Below are positions 1 through 8,073 of a stretch of 64,000 nt of DNA, piece after piece. The position numbers were made by a program, and so were the translations under genes. Source of the DNA: an uncultured Comamonadaceae bacterium. Its GTDB lineage: Bacteria; Pseudomonadota; Gammaproteobacteria; Burkholderiales; Burkholderiaceae. Each line of letters begins with the position of its first letter. The stretch's first letter is position 1. The DNA lies in NCBI GenBank assembly GCA_946482595.1, contig CAMLSD010000006.1, forward strand, positions 1 to 64,000, given 5' to 3'. Under the pieces are notes generated by a model. That model searched no databases. It was not told the DNA's origin and saw nothing but the letters and a program-made list of their open reading frames with translations.

Positions 1-488
1 GCGACGATTCGTCGCTGGGCGAAGGCCGTTGAGGCTTCTGGCCGCCTGTCGTCACCGTGAAGACAAGGGCACGTCCGCTCGTCGTGGCACATCAGCGACT
101 CGGTTGACCGGAAAAGCGGGGCATGCACTCCGGCTTGATGGCAGTGTGACACACCGTCCAAACCGTCCGTGTGGTTCGTCGATTATCCGTTCCGAGCGGG
201 GCTTCCCTGCATCTGCGAGCGTGTTCGAATCGGCATGCAAACCGGGCCGTGACAAACACAGCAAACCCTACGTATCACGCCGATCGGGCGCAGTCGTCGC
301 CTGCGACCAATGGTCAGAAATTGGGTCTCAAGCGTTGACCGGGGTCCTCCGGCGCGAGTATTCTGCGTGACAGTCACTGGACGTCAGGCGGTGTGAGTCG
401 GTGTGCTTCGTCACAACGACCAGTGAATCGCCCAAGTATGAAAAACGCCAGCAGACACCGATAGCCACCGATCAAGCTTTGGATAAAC
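1..488. other. Leading stretch without a convincing gene
   Basis: Short open frames occur on both strands here, but none has a recognisable domain, a convincing ribosome-binding site or a protein-like composition. The stretch adjoins a tRNA-like fragment and a recombinase remnant, so it may be the decayed edge of an integrated element. I see nothing else in it. Confidence 0.4.
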
Positions 489-530
489 CTACTGTGACAG
501 ACGGGGGGTTTTCGCTCTCATAGCCCAAAG

Positions 531-553
531 TTCAAATCCAGCCCCCGCAACCA
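531..553 (+). pseudogene. 3' fragment resembling initiator tRNA-Met
   Basis: The 23 bases match the T-loop, 3' T-stem, acceptor strand and CCA end of a bacterial initiator tRNA. About 20 bases upstream, a CTCATA stretch followed by a CCC run resembles its anticodon arm. The bases just before the T-loop cannot form a T-stem with CCAGC, and no matching 5' half lies upstream, so this is not a working tRNA. It is followed by a hairpin and read antisense by a recombinase tail, the arrangement left where an element integrates at a tRNA 3' end. Confidence 0.5.
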
Positions 554-562
554 CCGATATAG

Positions 563-600
563 ACCGACCGGTCGCCACCTCGGCGAGCCGGTCGGTTTGC
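563..600 (+). terminator. Hairpin terminator after tRNA-like fragment
   Basis: A perfect 9-bp inverted repeat (ACCGACCGG at 563-571, CCGGTCGGT at 588-596) encloses a GC-rich loop and runs into TTTGC. This is the usual layout of an intrinsic terminator just downstream of a tRNA gene. The T-run is short. Confidence 0.45.
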
Positions 601-752
601 ATTTCGGCCCACGCTTCCTTGCCGTCTTCGCCGCACAGATCGAGCTGAACGTGGCCGATGATCTCGGCTACCGCGGCGCGGGCCTTTTGCGGGCTCTCCT
701 TCAGGGCTGCTCCCAGGTTCATGAGCTGGCGCCTGAACATTTCACGTATGTC

Positions 753-2312
753 GTCGGCCCTGCAAAACCTCAGCGACCCGCATGAACACTGGGTCTGAGC
801 AGGTTCCGTCAAGAGATGGATCCCGCGAGAATGCTGGCAGAGGGAGCTGATCTCTGGGAGTCCTGCCGATGTCCGGTCCTGTTCAGAGCACTGATTTCTT
901 CCGCCAACCGCTGGCCGAGATGATCGACCTGCGCCACCCGCTGGCCGTGCTGGCCAGCCGGCTGCCCTGGGCGCAGATCGAGGCGGCACTGGCACCGCAC
1001 TTTGCCCGGCAGGTGCGTGAAGGCCGGGCCATTGCCCAGGACGACCTGTTCGGCCCGTCCGTGCAGGTCGCAGGCACCGGCGTTGCAGCAGCAGGCCGCC
1101 CGCGCCTGCCCATCCGGTTGATGGCCAGCCTGCCGTACCTCAAGCACGCCTACAAGCAAAGTGACGAGGAACTGGTGCAGCGCTGGGCCGAGCGCGTGGT
1201 CTGGCAGCACCTCAGCGGCATGACGTTCTACGAGCCGCGCCTGCCGTGCGATGCCACGCAGATCGGACGCTTTCGCAGCGCCGTCGGCGAGGCCGGCGTG
1301 GAAGAACTGCTCAACGCCACCATCGACACGGCCGTCACCTCCAAGGCCGTCAGGCCCGCCGAGTTCGAACGCCTGATCGTCGACACCACGGTGCAGGAGA
1401 AGGCCATCGCCCACCCGGTGGACTCGCGCCTGCTGGAGATCGCCCGCCACAAGGTGGTGGCCGCCGCCCGGCGCGCAGGCATCGCCCTGAAGCAGACCTT
1501 TGCCAAGGAGGGCAAGACGCTGCGGCGCAAGGCCGGCGGTTACGCCCACGCCAAGCAGTTCAAGCGCCTGCGCCGGGTGGTCAAACGCCAGCGCACGATC
1601 CTTGGCATCGTGCTGCGCGAGGTCGGGCGCAAGATCGGGCAAGCCAGCGAGGCCACGGCGCTGACACTGCCGAATCTGCAAACCCTGATGCAGCGCGCCG
1701 AGCGCATCCGCACCCAGAAGCCGAAGGACAAGCACAAGCTGTACGCCTTGCACGCGCCGGAGGTTGACTGCATCGGCAAGGGCAAGGCCAGAAAGCCCTA
1801 CGAGTTCGGCGTGAAGGTCAGCGTGGCCATCACGCACAAGCACGGCCTGATGGTGGGCGCGCGCAGCTTCCCTGGCAACCCCTATGACGGCCACATCCTG
1901 GCCGAGCAGCTCGAGCAGGTGGCAATCCTGACCGAGGACGTGTCTGCCAAGCCGGAGGTGCAGATCGTCCACCGCGGCAAGCTCAAGAGCCTGGCCGACC
2001 GCCAACGCCGTGACCTCAAGCGCCGCCAGGCGGTGGAGCCGGCCATCGGCCACCTCAAGCACGACAACGCCATGGACCGGTACTGGCTCATCGGCCCAAC
2101 GGGCGACGCGCTGCATGCTGTGCTGTGCGCAGCCGGCTACAACATCCGCTGGCTGCTGCGCGCCATCGTGCGCCTGGGCCTGCGGGGCCTTCTTGCGCCT
2201 GTGCTGGTGCTGTTGGCATGGCTGCTGGCTACGATGTCCGCACCCCTGAGGACCGCCTCCCCCACTCCCTCGTCGGGTGCCGCTTCTCGAGGCTGAATTT
2301 TGCAGGGCCGAC
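753..2312 (+). mobile_element. IS5-family insertion sequence, about 1.56 kb
   Basis: Imperfect terminal inverted repeats bound the element: GTCGGCCCTGCAAAA followed by CCTCAGC at 753-774, and its complement with one small difference at 2292-2312. The first 15 bases match exactly. A single transposase gene fills the interior. I do not see a clean 4-bp target duplication, and the left flank (recombinase tail) does not continue on the right. That suggests a deletion next to the element after insertion. The outermost GTC/GAC bases may be part of the repeats or chance. Confidence 0.7.
869..2296 (+). CDS. IS5-family transposase, probably inactive
   Basis: This 475-residue protein has the IS5 group layout: an N-terminal DUF772-like domain, the first catalytic Asp in a VDTT motif (D172), a lysine/arginine-rich middle, the NPYDGH motif near 337-342, and the final RRQAVEPAIGHLK signature with E390. 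In typical relatives a VDLGYRG-like segment carrying the second catalytic Asp lies between the NPYDGH block and the HRGK block. Here the sequence jumps from KPEV directly to QIVHRG (residues 361-369), as if about 15-20 residues were deleted in frame. A functional DDE triad would therefore be missing. The C-terminus is hydrophobic and runs to the right inverted repeat. Confidence 0.8.
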   Translation: MSGPVQSTDFFRQPLAEMIDLRHPLAVLASRLPWAQIEAALAPHFARQVREGRAIAQDDLFGPSVQVAGTGVAAAGRPRLPIRLMASLPYLKHAYKQSDEELVQRWAERVVWQHLSGMTFYEPRLPCDATQIGRFRSAVGEAGVEELLNATIDTAVTSKAVRPAEFERLIVDTTVQEKAIAHPVDSRLLEIARHKVVAAARRAGIALKQTFAKEGKTLRRKAGGYAHAKQFKRLRRVVKRQRTILGIVLREVGRKIGQASEATALTLPNLQTLMQRAERIRTQKPKDKHKLYALHAPEVDCIGKGKARKPYEFGVKVSVAITHKHGLMVGARSFPGNPYDGHILAEQLEQVAILTEDVSAKPEVQIVHRGKLKSLADRQRRDLKRRQAVEPAIGHLKHDNAMDRYWLIGPTGDALHAVLCAAGYNIRWLLRAIVRLGLRGLLAPVLVLLAWLLATMSAPLRTASPTPSSGAASRG

Positions 2313-2493
2313 TATTGATGGCAATAGACTTGCGCCGCAGATCCCTCACGTTCACACTTGGCAAATGAATCCGACCCCTTCTGGCCATTGCTTCTGGAAT
2401 AGACGGAGGAGCGATACGTATAACTGCACGCCCATTAACGCACGAGCGTGCAGTTCTTATGCGATTTGGTTGACGCAGAATGTCAGGTGACGC

Positions 2494-3009
2494 ATGAACT
2501 GGAAGTGCATCGGGTACGACCTGCGAACATGGCCTTGGGGTGGCGTTAAGACAGTTGATGGTGGTGAGTGGCAAGTGGCTGACGCGCCGCTGCATGAGGT
2601 CAGGCAGTCTCTGGGAATAAATGAAAATCTCTATCGACTTCTGACCGTGGAAGACGAGGGCCTGTTGAAGACCCTGGTTGATTTTGTGCTGGCACGCAGC
2701 GATTGCGATCTGATAGCGATCGAGATTCCGAGAGACATCGCAGAGTTCTGGGCCGCGCACCTTGGGCGTGAGGCAAAGGCTGTGTCTCCACATCCTGATC
2801 TCTTTGCGTGTGTCGGTCTGGACGTATGCGATCCGGACGGTCTCTTCTCCGTCCTTCATCACCCCTATCTTGTTTCCAAGCGGGGCGGCCGAGGACTCTT
2901 TGGATCGAACGAATTGCTGCCGGCGCTTGAGTGTGTTCAGTTGGCAAACTTCGTCGAGCGCGGTCATGCACCGCTATCGATTGCACGGATCAGCACTGCT
3001 CGGCGCTGA
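2494..3009 (+). CDS. Hypothetical protein, 171 aa
   Basis: I do not recognise this protein. It begins at an ATG with an AGGTGA ribosome-binding site six bases upstream and reads as a soluble, acidic-to-neutral globular protein with no signal peptide or membrane segment. Visible features are a Trp/Gly-rich N-terminus (residues 2-15), a mixed alpha/beta middle, and a basic KRGGRG stretch near 129-134. Its base composition is clearly less GC-rich than the catabolic genes that follow. Lying directly behind an insertion element, it looks horizontally acquired. A small cargo or immunity-type protein is possible, but nothing in the sequence proves it. Confidence 0.5.
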   Translation: MNWKCIGYDLRTWPWGGVKTVDGGEWQVADAPLHEVRQSLGINENLYRLLTVEDEGLLKTLVDFVLARSDCDLIAIEIPRDIAEFWAAHLGREAKAVSPHPDLFACVGLDVCDPDGLFSVLHHPYLVSKRGGRGLFGSNELLPALECVQLANFVERGHAPLSIARISTARR

Positions 3010-3235
3010 AATCGTCCACGCTCAGAAGGGCTCCTCCTCGTTTCGTGTGGAACGCGACCGTCACAATAGCTGGCTGGCGCAGCGCGTTGCCGGCAACCCC
3101 GCCGACATGGGCTGGGAAACCCAGGCCGTGATGCTGGTGCCGCCGCAGCACCTGGCCCAGGTGGTGACCCATCCCAACGACGCGCCCATCCTGCAGGCCC
3201 TGGCCCCGCACATCACTCCCTCATCGCCAGCTTGA
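3010..3235 (+). pseudogene. Unidentified gene remnant, plus strand
   Basis: An open frame of about 75 codons without its own start reads protein-like from about 3010, including HNSWLAQRVAGNPADMGWE and a segment with PPQHLAQVVTHPNDAPIL, and stops at 3235. No ribosome-binding site or start codon fits. It appears to be the 3' end of a lost gene that meets a second remnant on the opposite strand. I could not place it in a family. Confidence 0.3.
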
Positions 3236-3440
3236 GCTGCTCCTGTGCCACCGTGCGCACAAACCCGTGCACCCGTCGCTGGGCGGGATCAGCGTCACCT
3301 CGCGCACGCCCAGCGCGCCCCAGGCCGGCGCGGCCTGCGTCACCTCGGACAACCGCAACCTGGCCACGCCGCCCATGTCGACGACGGACCGGCGTGGCGG
3401 CGGCGTGAACGGATCTTCAAGCGATGCTTGACAGTGCTCA
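3213..3440 (-). pseudogene. Frameshifted gene remnant, minus strand
   Basis: Two minus-strand frames join into one protein-like sequence. The upstream part contains VVDMGGVARLRLSEVT and WGALGVREVTLIP. The downstream part, one base out of phase near 3285, continues as QRRVHGFVRTVAQEQLKL and ends at a stop at 3213-3215. The switch lies in a C-rich run and looks like a single-base deletion. The family is unknown. The remnant overlaps the end of the plus-strand remnant and lies just before hpaH. Confidence 0.35.
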
Positions 3441-3509
3441 CGATTCGCTTGTTTGTGAGGCTGTTGGGGCCGCAGGACAATGACCGAACCTTCGACGACC
3501 TGACAAGCC

Positions 3510-4313
3510 ATGCTCGATCCTTCACTCCATGCCGCGCTTGCGCGCGAACTCGACCAGGCCGAGCGCACGCGAGTGCAGGTCGAGCATTTCTCCAGGCGCC
3601 ATCCGCAGATGGAGATCGCCGACAGCTATGCAATCCAGCGCGAGTGGGTGCGGTTGCAGCGTGAGGCCGGCCGCGGCGTGATCGGTCACAAGATCGGGCT
3701 GACCTCGCGTGCGATGCAGATCGCCTCGCAGATCACCGAACCCGACTACGGCACGCTGCTCGACAGCATGCTGCTGCGTGACGGTAGCGAGGTCGAGGCG
3801 GCGCGTTTCATCGTGCCGCGCTTCGAGGTCGAGTTCGCCTTCATTCTGGCGCGGCCGCTGAAGGGCCCCGGGGTGACGCTGTTCGACGTGCTCAACGCGA
3901 CCGACTACGTGGTGCCCGCGCTCGAGCTGATCGACGCGCGCATCGAGCAGTTCGACCGGCACACCCAGGCGCCGCGCAAGGTGCTCGACACGATCGCCGA
4001 CAACGCAGCCAACGCCGGCATCGTGCTGGGCGGGCGGCCGATGCGGCCCGACGCGGTCGACTGGCGCTGGGCCGGTGCGCTGCTCTACAAGAATGGCGTG
4101 ATCGAGGAGTCAGGGCTTGGTGCCGCGGTGCTCAACCACCCGGGCCAGGGGGTGGCCTGGCTGGCGAACAAGCTCGCGCCCTATGACGAAGGGCTCGCAG
4201 CCGGCGAGATCGTGCTGGGTGGCTCGTTCACACGGCCGGTCGCCTGCGCGGCCGGCGACACCTTTCACGCAGACTACGGGCCGCTCGGGTCGATCTCGGT
4301 GCGCTTCGTCTGA
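3510..4313 (+). CDS. hpaH: 2-oxo-hept-4-ene-1,7-dioate hydratase
   Basis: This is the HpaH hydratase of the homoprotocatechuate meta-cleavage pathway, which adds water to the 2-oxo-heptenedioate to give 4-hydroxy-2-oxoheptanedioate. The 267-residue length equals the enterobacterial enzyme, and I recognise long conserved blocks: [11 protein letters not shown] (63-73), [11 protein letters not shown], the acidic PRFEVEFAF stretch that supplies metal ligands, [28 protein letters not shown] and [18 protein letters not shown] near the C-terminus. It is a soluble FAH-fold enzyme. It is first in the catabolic cluster and separated from hpaI by a repeat-rich 330-base spacer, so the two may not be tightly co-transcribed. 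Confidence 0.93.
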   Translation: MLDPSLHAALARELDQAERTRVQVEHFSRRHPQMEIADSYAIQREWVRLQREAGRGVIGHKIGLTSRAMQIASQITEPDYGTLLDSMLLRDGSEVEAARFIVPRFEVEFAFILARPLKGPGVTLFDVLNATDYVVPALELIDARIEQFDRHTQAPRKVLDTIADNAANAGIVLGGRPMRPDAVDWRWAGALLYKNGVIEESGLGAAVLNHPGQGVAWLANKLAPYDEGLAAGEIVLGGSFTRPVACAAGDTFHADYGPLGSISVRFV

Positions 4314-4644
4314 AACAATCTCTGCCAAGGCTCGCTAATCGGGCCCCTGTTGCCGCTTGCAGGAGAGGGCGGAAGAAAGCGGGGGAAAGCGGGGGAAAGC
4401 GGGGGAAAGCGGGGGAAAGCGAGGGAGGAGGGTCTTCAGCGCCGACCCTCTCCCCAGCCCTCTCCCGCAAGCGGGAGAGGGAGCCGCGGCCCTGGCCCGG
4501 GCAGTGACGCTGTACCACCCCTCTCCCGCAAGCGGGAGAGGGAGCCCCCGGGTTCGGCCGCACAGTGCGGTGGCGCCACCGAGATGACATCCAGAGGCCT
4601 TTCGGGCTTCGCCCATTCGAGGCGGCAAGGCGAGAACTGACACC
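4314..4644. repeat. Repeat-rich spacer between hpaH and hpaI
   Basis: There is no gene here. A 10-base unit GGGGGAAAGC is repeated four times exactly (4381-4420), with degenerate copies on both sides. Two identical near-perfect palindromes, CCCTCTCCCGC-AA-GCGGGAGAGGG, lie at 4458-4481 and 4519-4542, and a related half-site (GGAGAGGGC) at about 4362-4370. Such GGGAGAGGG palindromes are dispersed, REP-like sequences in many GC-rich proteobacteria and can form strong hairpins. They may attenuate transcription or stabilise the hpaH mRNA 3' end. Confidence 0.8.
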
Positions 4645-5445
4645 ATGCAAGCACCCCCCAACACCTTCAAGCAGGCGATCGCCGAACCCGGCGCACGCAT
4701 CGGTCTGTGGCTCGGCCTGGGCGACCCGTACACCGCCGAGTTGTGTGCGACCGCAGGGTTCGACTGGCTGCTTGTCGACGGTGAACACGGGCCGAACGAC
4801 CTGCGCTCGATGCTCGGCACGCTGCAGGCGGTGGCGCCTTACCCGGTGCATCCGGTGGTGCGCGTGCCGCACGGCGATGCGGCACTGATCAAGCAGGTGC
4901 TGGAGATCGGCGCGACCACCCTGCTGGTGCCGATGGTCGAAAGCGCCGAGCACGCACGCGCGCTGGTGCGAGCCACACGCTACCCGCCGCAGGGCATGCG
5001 CGGGGTCGGCAGCGGGCTGGCGCGATCGTCGCGCTGGTCGTCCTACCCGCAGTACCTGCACGAAGCGAATGAGCGCATCTGCCTGCTGGTGCAGGTCGAG
5101 ACGGCCGAGGCGATGGCGCAGATCGACGCCATCGCGGCGGTGGATGGCGTCGACGGTGTGTTCATCGGCCCGGCGGACCTGTCCGCATCGATGGGCCACC
5201 TCGGCAACCCCACCCATCCCGACGTGCGCGCGGCGATCGACGGCGCGATCGGCCGCATCCTGGCCGCCGGCAAGGCGCCGGGCATCCTGACGGTCGACGA
5301 GGCGCTGGCACGCCACTACATCGCGCTCGGCGCGCGGTTTGTGGCGGTCGGGGTCGATGCGACCCTGCTTGCACGAGCGACCCGCAGCCTGGCTGCAGCC
5401 TTTCGGGCCACGGCGGCGGCGCCGTCAGCCTCGACCGGCTACTGA
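4645..5445 (+). CDS. hpaI: 4-hydroxy-2-oxoheptane-1,7-dioate aldolase
   Basis: This class II metal-dependent aldolase cleaves 4-hydroxy-2-oxoheptanedioate to pyruvate and succinic semialdehyde, the last carbon-carbon bond cleavage of the homoprotocatechuate pathway. The 266-residue protein matches the HpaI/HpcH family over its length: [14 protein letters not shown], the DGEH motif with catalytic His48, substrate Arg73, metal ligands Glu152 (VQVETAEA) and Asp178 (GPADLS), and the [14 protein letters not shown] loop. The fold is a TIM barrel, normally hexameric and cytosolic. It converges with the LysR gene on the opposite strand and follows hpaH after a repeat-rich spacer. Confidence 0.93.
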   Translation: MQAPPNTFKQAIAEPGARIGLWLGLGDPYTAELCATAGFDWLLVDGEHGPNDLRSMLGTLQAVAPYPVHPVVRVPHGDAALIKQVLEIGATTLLVPMVESAEHARALVRATRYPPQGMRGVGSGLARSSRWSSYPQYLHEANERICLLVQVETAEAMAQIDAIAAVDGVDGVFIGPADLSASMGHLGNPTHPDVRAAIDGAIGRILAAGKAPGILTVDEALARHYIALGARFVAVGVDATLLARATRSLAAAFRATAAAPSASTGY

Positions 5446-5488
5446 GCGCCTTCCGGCCTGCCGCGTCACCTCTGGCCCCTCGACGGGT

Positions 5489-6439
5489 TCAGCGCAACGT
5501 CGCAGCGCGGGCGCGCTGGCGCTGTTGCGCCGCATGCCACTTCGGCATCCACCCCGTCAGGAACTCGGCGAAGCCTTCCGCCGCCGGTGACAGTGCCCGG
5601 CCCGACGGCCGGTAGAGGCAGACCGTGCGCACGGTCTCCGGGGCCACGACCCGCCGCATCTGCAGGCCGAGCAGCCTGGCCATCACGGCGACGTAGGCCG
5701 GGGCCAGCGTGGCCGCGGTGCCCTGCGCGGCGATGCCCAGCGCCGTGGTGATGTTGTCGACCACGTCCACCGGCGTCACCCGCTCCCCCTCGGGCGCGCT
5801 GAGCCGCATCTGGGCCACGCTGCGCTCATGGTCACGGCCTGCGGCAACCAGCGGCACCTCCCGCAGGTCGCTCCAGCTGATGGCGCCGCGGCGCCGCGCC
5901 AGCGCGTGGTCCTTGGCGCACCACAGCACCCAGGCGCTGTCGAACAGCGCCTGGGCCATCACCTGCGAGCCCGTGACACGGTCGGGCCCGATCGCGAGGT
6001 CGACGTCACCGGCGGCCACCGCGTCGACCAGGTTGTCGACCGCCACGTCGCGGATGCGCACGACCACCTTCGGACGCTGAGCGACGTAATCGCGGATCGC
6101 CACTGGCAGCACGACCGAAGCCAGCACCAGCGGGGCGCCGATGCGCACGACACCGGAGGCGCGGTGGCGCACGTCGGCGGCCGCACTCTCGGCCGCACGG
6201 GCGTGGCGCAGCAGGGTCTCGGCCGAGGCGAGGAAGTCGCGCCCCGCGCTGGACAGCTCGACCTTGCGCGTCGTGCGGTCGAACAGCCGGAAGCCCAGCA
6301 CGCCTTCGAGTTCGGCCACCAGCTGGCTGACCGCCTGTGCGGTCAGTCCCACACGCGTGGCGGCCGTCGTGAAGCTGCTGACCTCGGCGACGGCGATGAA
6401 GACCTCGATCTGGCGCAGCGTGAGTCGGGTGAAAGCCAT
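5489..6439 (-). CDS. LysR-family regulator of the hpa-type operon
   Basis: A 316-residue LysR-type regulator. The winged helix-turn-helix spans about residues 5-65 (TLRQIEVFIAVAEVSSFTTAA, then a recognition helix with QAVSQLVAELEGVLG and LFDRTTRKVELSSAG). The effector-binding domain follows. The start at 6439 gives the normal spacing to the helix-turn-helix. It is divergent from the flavin oxidase gene, with about 200 bases between them containing a 15-base palindrome. In the usual LysR arrangement it would control the operon starting at 6637 and its own expression. The inducer is unknown; an aromatic acid is the obvious guess. Confidence 0.9.
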   Translation of the reverse strand: MAFTRLTLRQIEVFIAVAEVSSFTTAATRVGLTAQAVSQLVAELEGVLGFRLFDRTTRKVELSSAGRDFLASAETLLRHARAAESAAADVRHRASGVVRIGAPLVLASVVLPVAIRDYVAQRPKVVVRIRDVAVDNLVDAVAAGDVDLAIGPDRVTGSQVMAQALFDSAWVLWCAKDHALARRRGAISWSDLREVPLVAAGRDHERSVAQMRLSAPEGERVTPVDVVDNITTALGIAAQGTAATLAPAYVAVMARLLGLQMRRVVAPETVRTVCLYRPSGRALSPAAEGFAEFLTGWMPKWHAAQQRQRARAATLR

Positions 6440-6450
6440 GGCGGCGATTA

Positions 6451-6465
6451 TCAAGCAGTGCTTGA
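6451..6465. promoter_or_regulatory. LysR operator candidate (15-bp palindrome)
   Basis: TCAAGCA-G-TGCTTGA is a perfect palindrome 12 bases upstream of the LysR start and about 170 bases before the divergent flavin oxidase gene. Its position and dyad symmetry fit autoregulatory LysR recognition sites, although the spacing is not the textbook T-N11-A. Confidence 0.5.
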
Positions 6466-6636
6466 TGACCGGTCCAGATCGATTGGTTGTCCGAACCGCA
6501 GGTCGGACCGGACACTTGCGCTCCATCAACACGCGATCCGCACGATCGGATCCGCAACGATCCGGAGACCTTCGATGAGCCAGCGCCTCCTGCACGTCCT
6601 GCTTGCACCGCGTCCCCGCGCGCGGGGATGGGCCCG

Positions 6637-8073
6637 ATGAACCTCGTCGACCTGCGTGCCGCCTTTGCCGGCCGCCTGCACACCGACGCGTCCGACATGG
6701 CGCCGTTCCTGACGGACTGGCGTCGCAAGTGGACCGGGCAGGCGCTGGCGGTGGCCCAGCCCGACAGCGCGGCCGACGTCGCCGCGGTCGTGCGCTGGTG
6801 CGTGGCGAACCGTGTTGCGATCGTGCCCCAAGGCGGCAACACCGGCTTGTCAGGTGGCGCAACGCCGGACGTGCAGGGGCGCGCCATCGTGCTGTCGACG
6901 GCACGCCTGAACCGCGTGCGTGCCATCGACCCCATCGGGCAGACGATCACGGTCGAGGCCGGCGTCACGCTGCAGCAGGTGCAGGAGGCGGCGCAGGGGG
7001 TGGATCGCCTGTTCCCGCTCAGCCTGGCGGCGCAGGGCAGCTGCACGATCGGCGGCAACCTCGCCACCAATGCCGGCGGCGTGCAGGTGCTGCGGTTCGG
7101 CAATGCGCGCGACCTGTGCCTGGGCCTGGAGGTCGTGACGGCCGAGGGCGAACTGTGGGACGGCCTGCGCGCGCTGCGCAAGGACAACACCGGCTACGAC
7201 CTGCGCGATCTGTTCATCGGCAGCGAAGGCACGCTGGGCATCATCACCGCCGCGGTGCTCAAGCTGTTCCCGCGGCCGGCGGCCCAGGTGGCCGCCCTGG
7301 TTGCCGTGGCGTCGCCGGACGATGCGCTGCAGCTGCTCGCCCGTGCGCAGGCGCGGCTCGGCGCGTCGCTGACGGCCTTCGAGCTGCTCAGCGAGACCTG
7401 CCTGCAGCTGGTCGAGCGCCATGTGCCGAGCGCACGCCGGCCGCTGGCTCAGGCCTCGGCCTGGTACGTGCTGATGGAAGCCAGCGCGGGCGAGGACGAA
7501 GCCACCCTCGTGGCGCAGGTCGAGGCGGTGCTGGAAGCAGCCTTCGAGGCAGGCCTTGCCGTTGACGCGGCGGTGTCGACCAGCCTCGCCCAGTTCCGCA
7601 GCCTGTGGGCACTGCGCGAGGACATCTCGGAGTCGCAGGGCGCCGAAGGGCCGACGATCAAGCACGACATCGCACTGCCGATCGCACGCATCCCCGACTT
7701 CATCACCAGCACGCTGGCAGCCGTCGAAACGGAGTGGCCCGCGCTGCGCCCGGTGGTCTTTGGCCATCTGGGTGACGGCAACCTGCACTTCAACTTCTCG
7801 CCGCCTGCCGACGGCATGTCGGCCCAGGCGTTCGCCGCGCTTGAAGGGCCGGTGAACCGATGTGTGCACGACGCGGTGCATGCCGCGGCCGGATCGATCT
7901 CCGCCGAGCATGGCCTGGGCCTGCTGCGGCGCGACGAGTCGGCCCGCTACAAGTCGGCCGTCGAGCTGCGCCTGATGCATGCCGTGAAGGCGGCGCTCGA
8001 TCCGATGAACCTGATGAACCCGGGCAAGCTGCTTGCGCCCGACCCGACCCCCCACACGGAGACATCCCCATGA
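6637..8073 (+). CDS. FAD-linked 2-hydroxyacid oxidase/dehydrogenase (GlcD/Dld-like)
   Basis: A 478-residue flavoprotein of the glycolate oxidase GlcD / D-lactate dehydrogenase type. The FAD-binding PCMH domain is at about 40-215, with PQGGNTGLSGGATPD, then SCTIGGNLATNAGG, and GSEGTLGIITAAVLKLFP. The C-terminal oxidase domain ends with FGHLGDGNLHFNFS and SAEHGLGLLRRDES. Relatives oxidise D-2-hydroxyacids or D-2-hydroxyglutarate and pass electrons to the membrane or an electron-transfer flavoprotein. It opens the plus-strand operon and overlaps the next gene by four bases (ATGA). In this context the substrate may be an aryl or aliphatic 2-hydroxyacid feeding the pathway. An in-frame ATG at 6628 is the alternative start. 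Confidence 0.8.
   Translation: MNLVDLRAAFAGRLHTDASDMAPFLTDWRRKWTGQALAVAQPDSAADVAAVVRWCVANRVAIVPQGGNTGLSGGATPDVQGRAIVLSTARLNRVRAIDPIGQTITVEAGVTLQQVQEAAQGVDRLFPLSLAAQGSCTIGGNLATNAGGVQVLRFGNARDLCLGLEVVTAEGELWDGLRALRKDNTGYDLRDLFIGSEGTLGIITAAVLKLFPRPAAQVAALVAVASPDDALQLLARAQARLGASLTAFELLSETCLQLVERHVPSARRPLAQASAWYVLMEASAGEDEATLVAQVEAVLEAAFEAGLAVDAAVSTSLAQFRSLWALREDISESQGAEGPTIKHDIALPIARIPDFITSTLAAVETEWPALRPVVFGHLGDGNLHFNFSPPADGMSAQAFAALEGPVNRCVHDAVHAAAGSISAEHGLGLLRRDESARYKSAVELRLMHAVKAALDPMNLMNPGKLLAPDPTPHTETSP

Larger units (their letters stand above)
489..752 (-). pseudogene. C-terminal remnant of a site-specific (serine-type) recombinase
   Basis: The minus-strand frame reads about 87 residues like the tail of a large serine recombinase: a segment containing RRQLMNLGAALKESP, then KARAAVAEIIGHVQLDL, then a hydrophobic end running antisense through the tRNA-like fragment. 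The reading GAGFE over the antisense tRNA is commonly seen where recombinase genes abut tRNA ends. The N-terminal catalytic part is missing: the frame is cut at the left inverted repeat of the insertion element, and nothing beyond the right repeat continues it. The remnant should be inactive. Family assignment rests on remembered sequence pattern. Confidence 0.5.

Noticed and set aside
1..488. Short open frames at the left edge
   Set aside because: Several frames overlap on both strands with no ribosome-binding site or domain, so no gene is reported.
809..2116. Long open frame on the minus strand opposite the transposase
   Set aside because: It mirrors the codon pattern of the transposase gene, is rich in His, Leu and Gly and has no domain. 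It is a high-GC shadow.
4340..4545. CRISPR-like array in the hpaH-hpaI spacer
   Set aside because: The repeats are a 10-base contiguous tandem and two REP-like palindromes without spacers of uniform length. No cas genes occur in the window.
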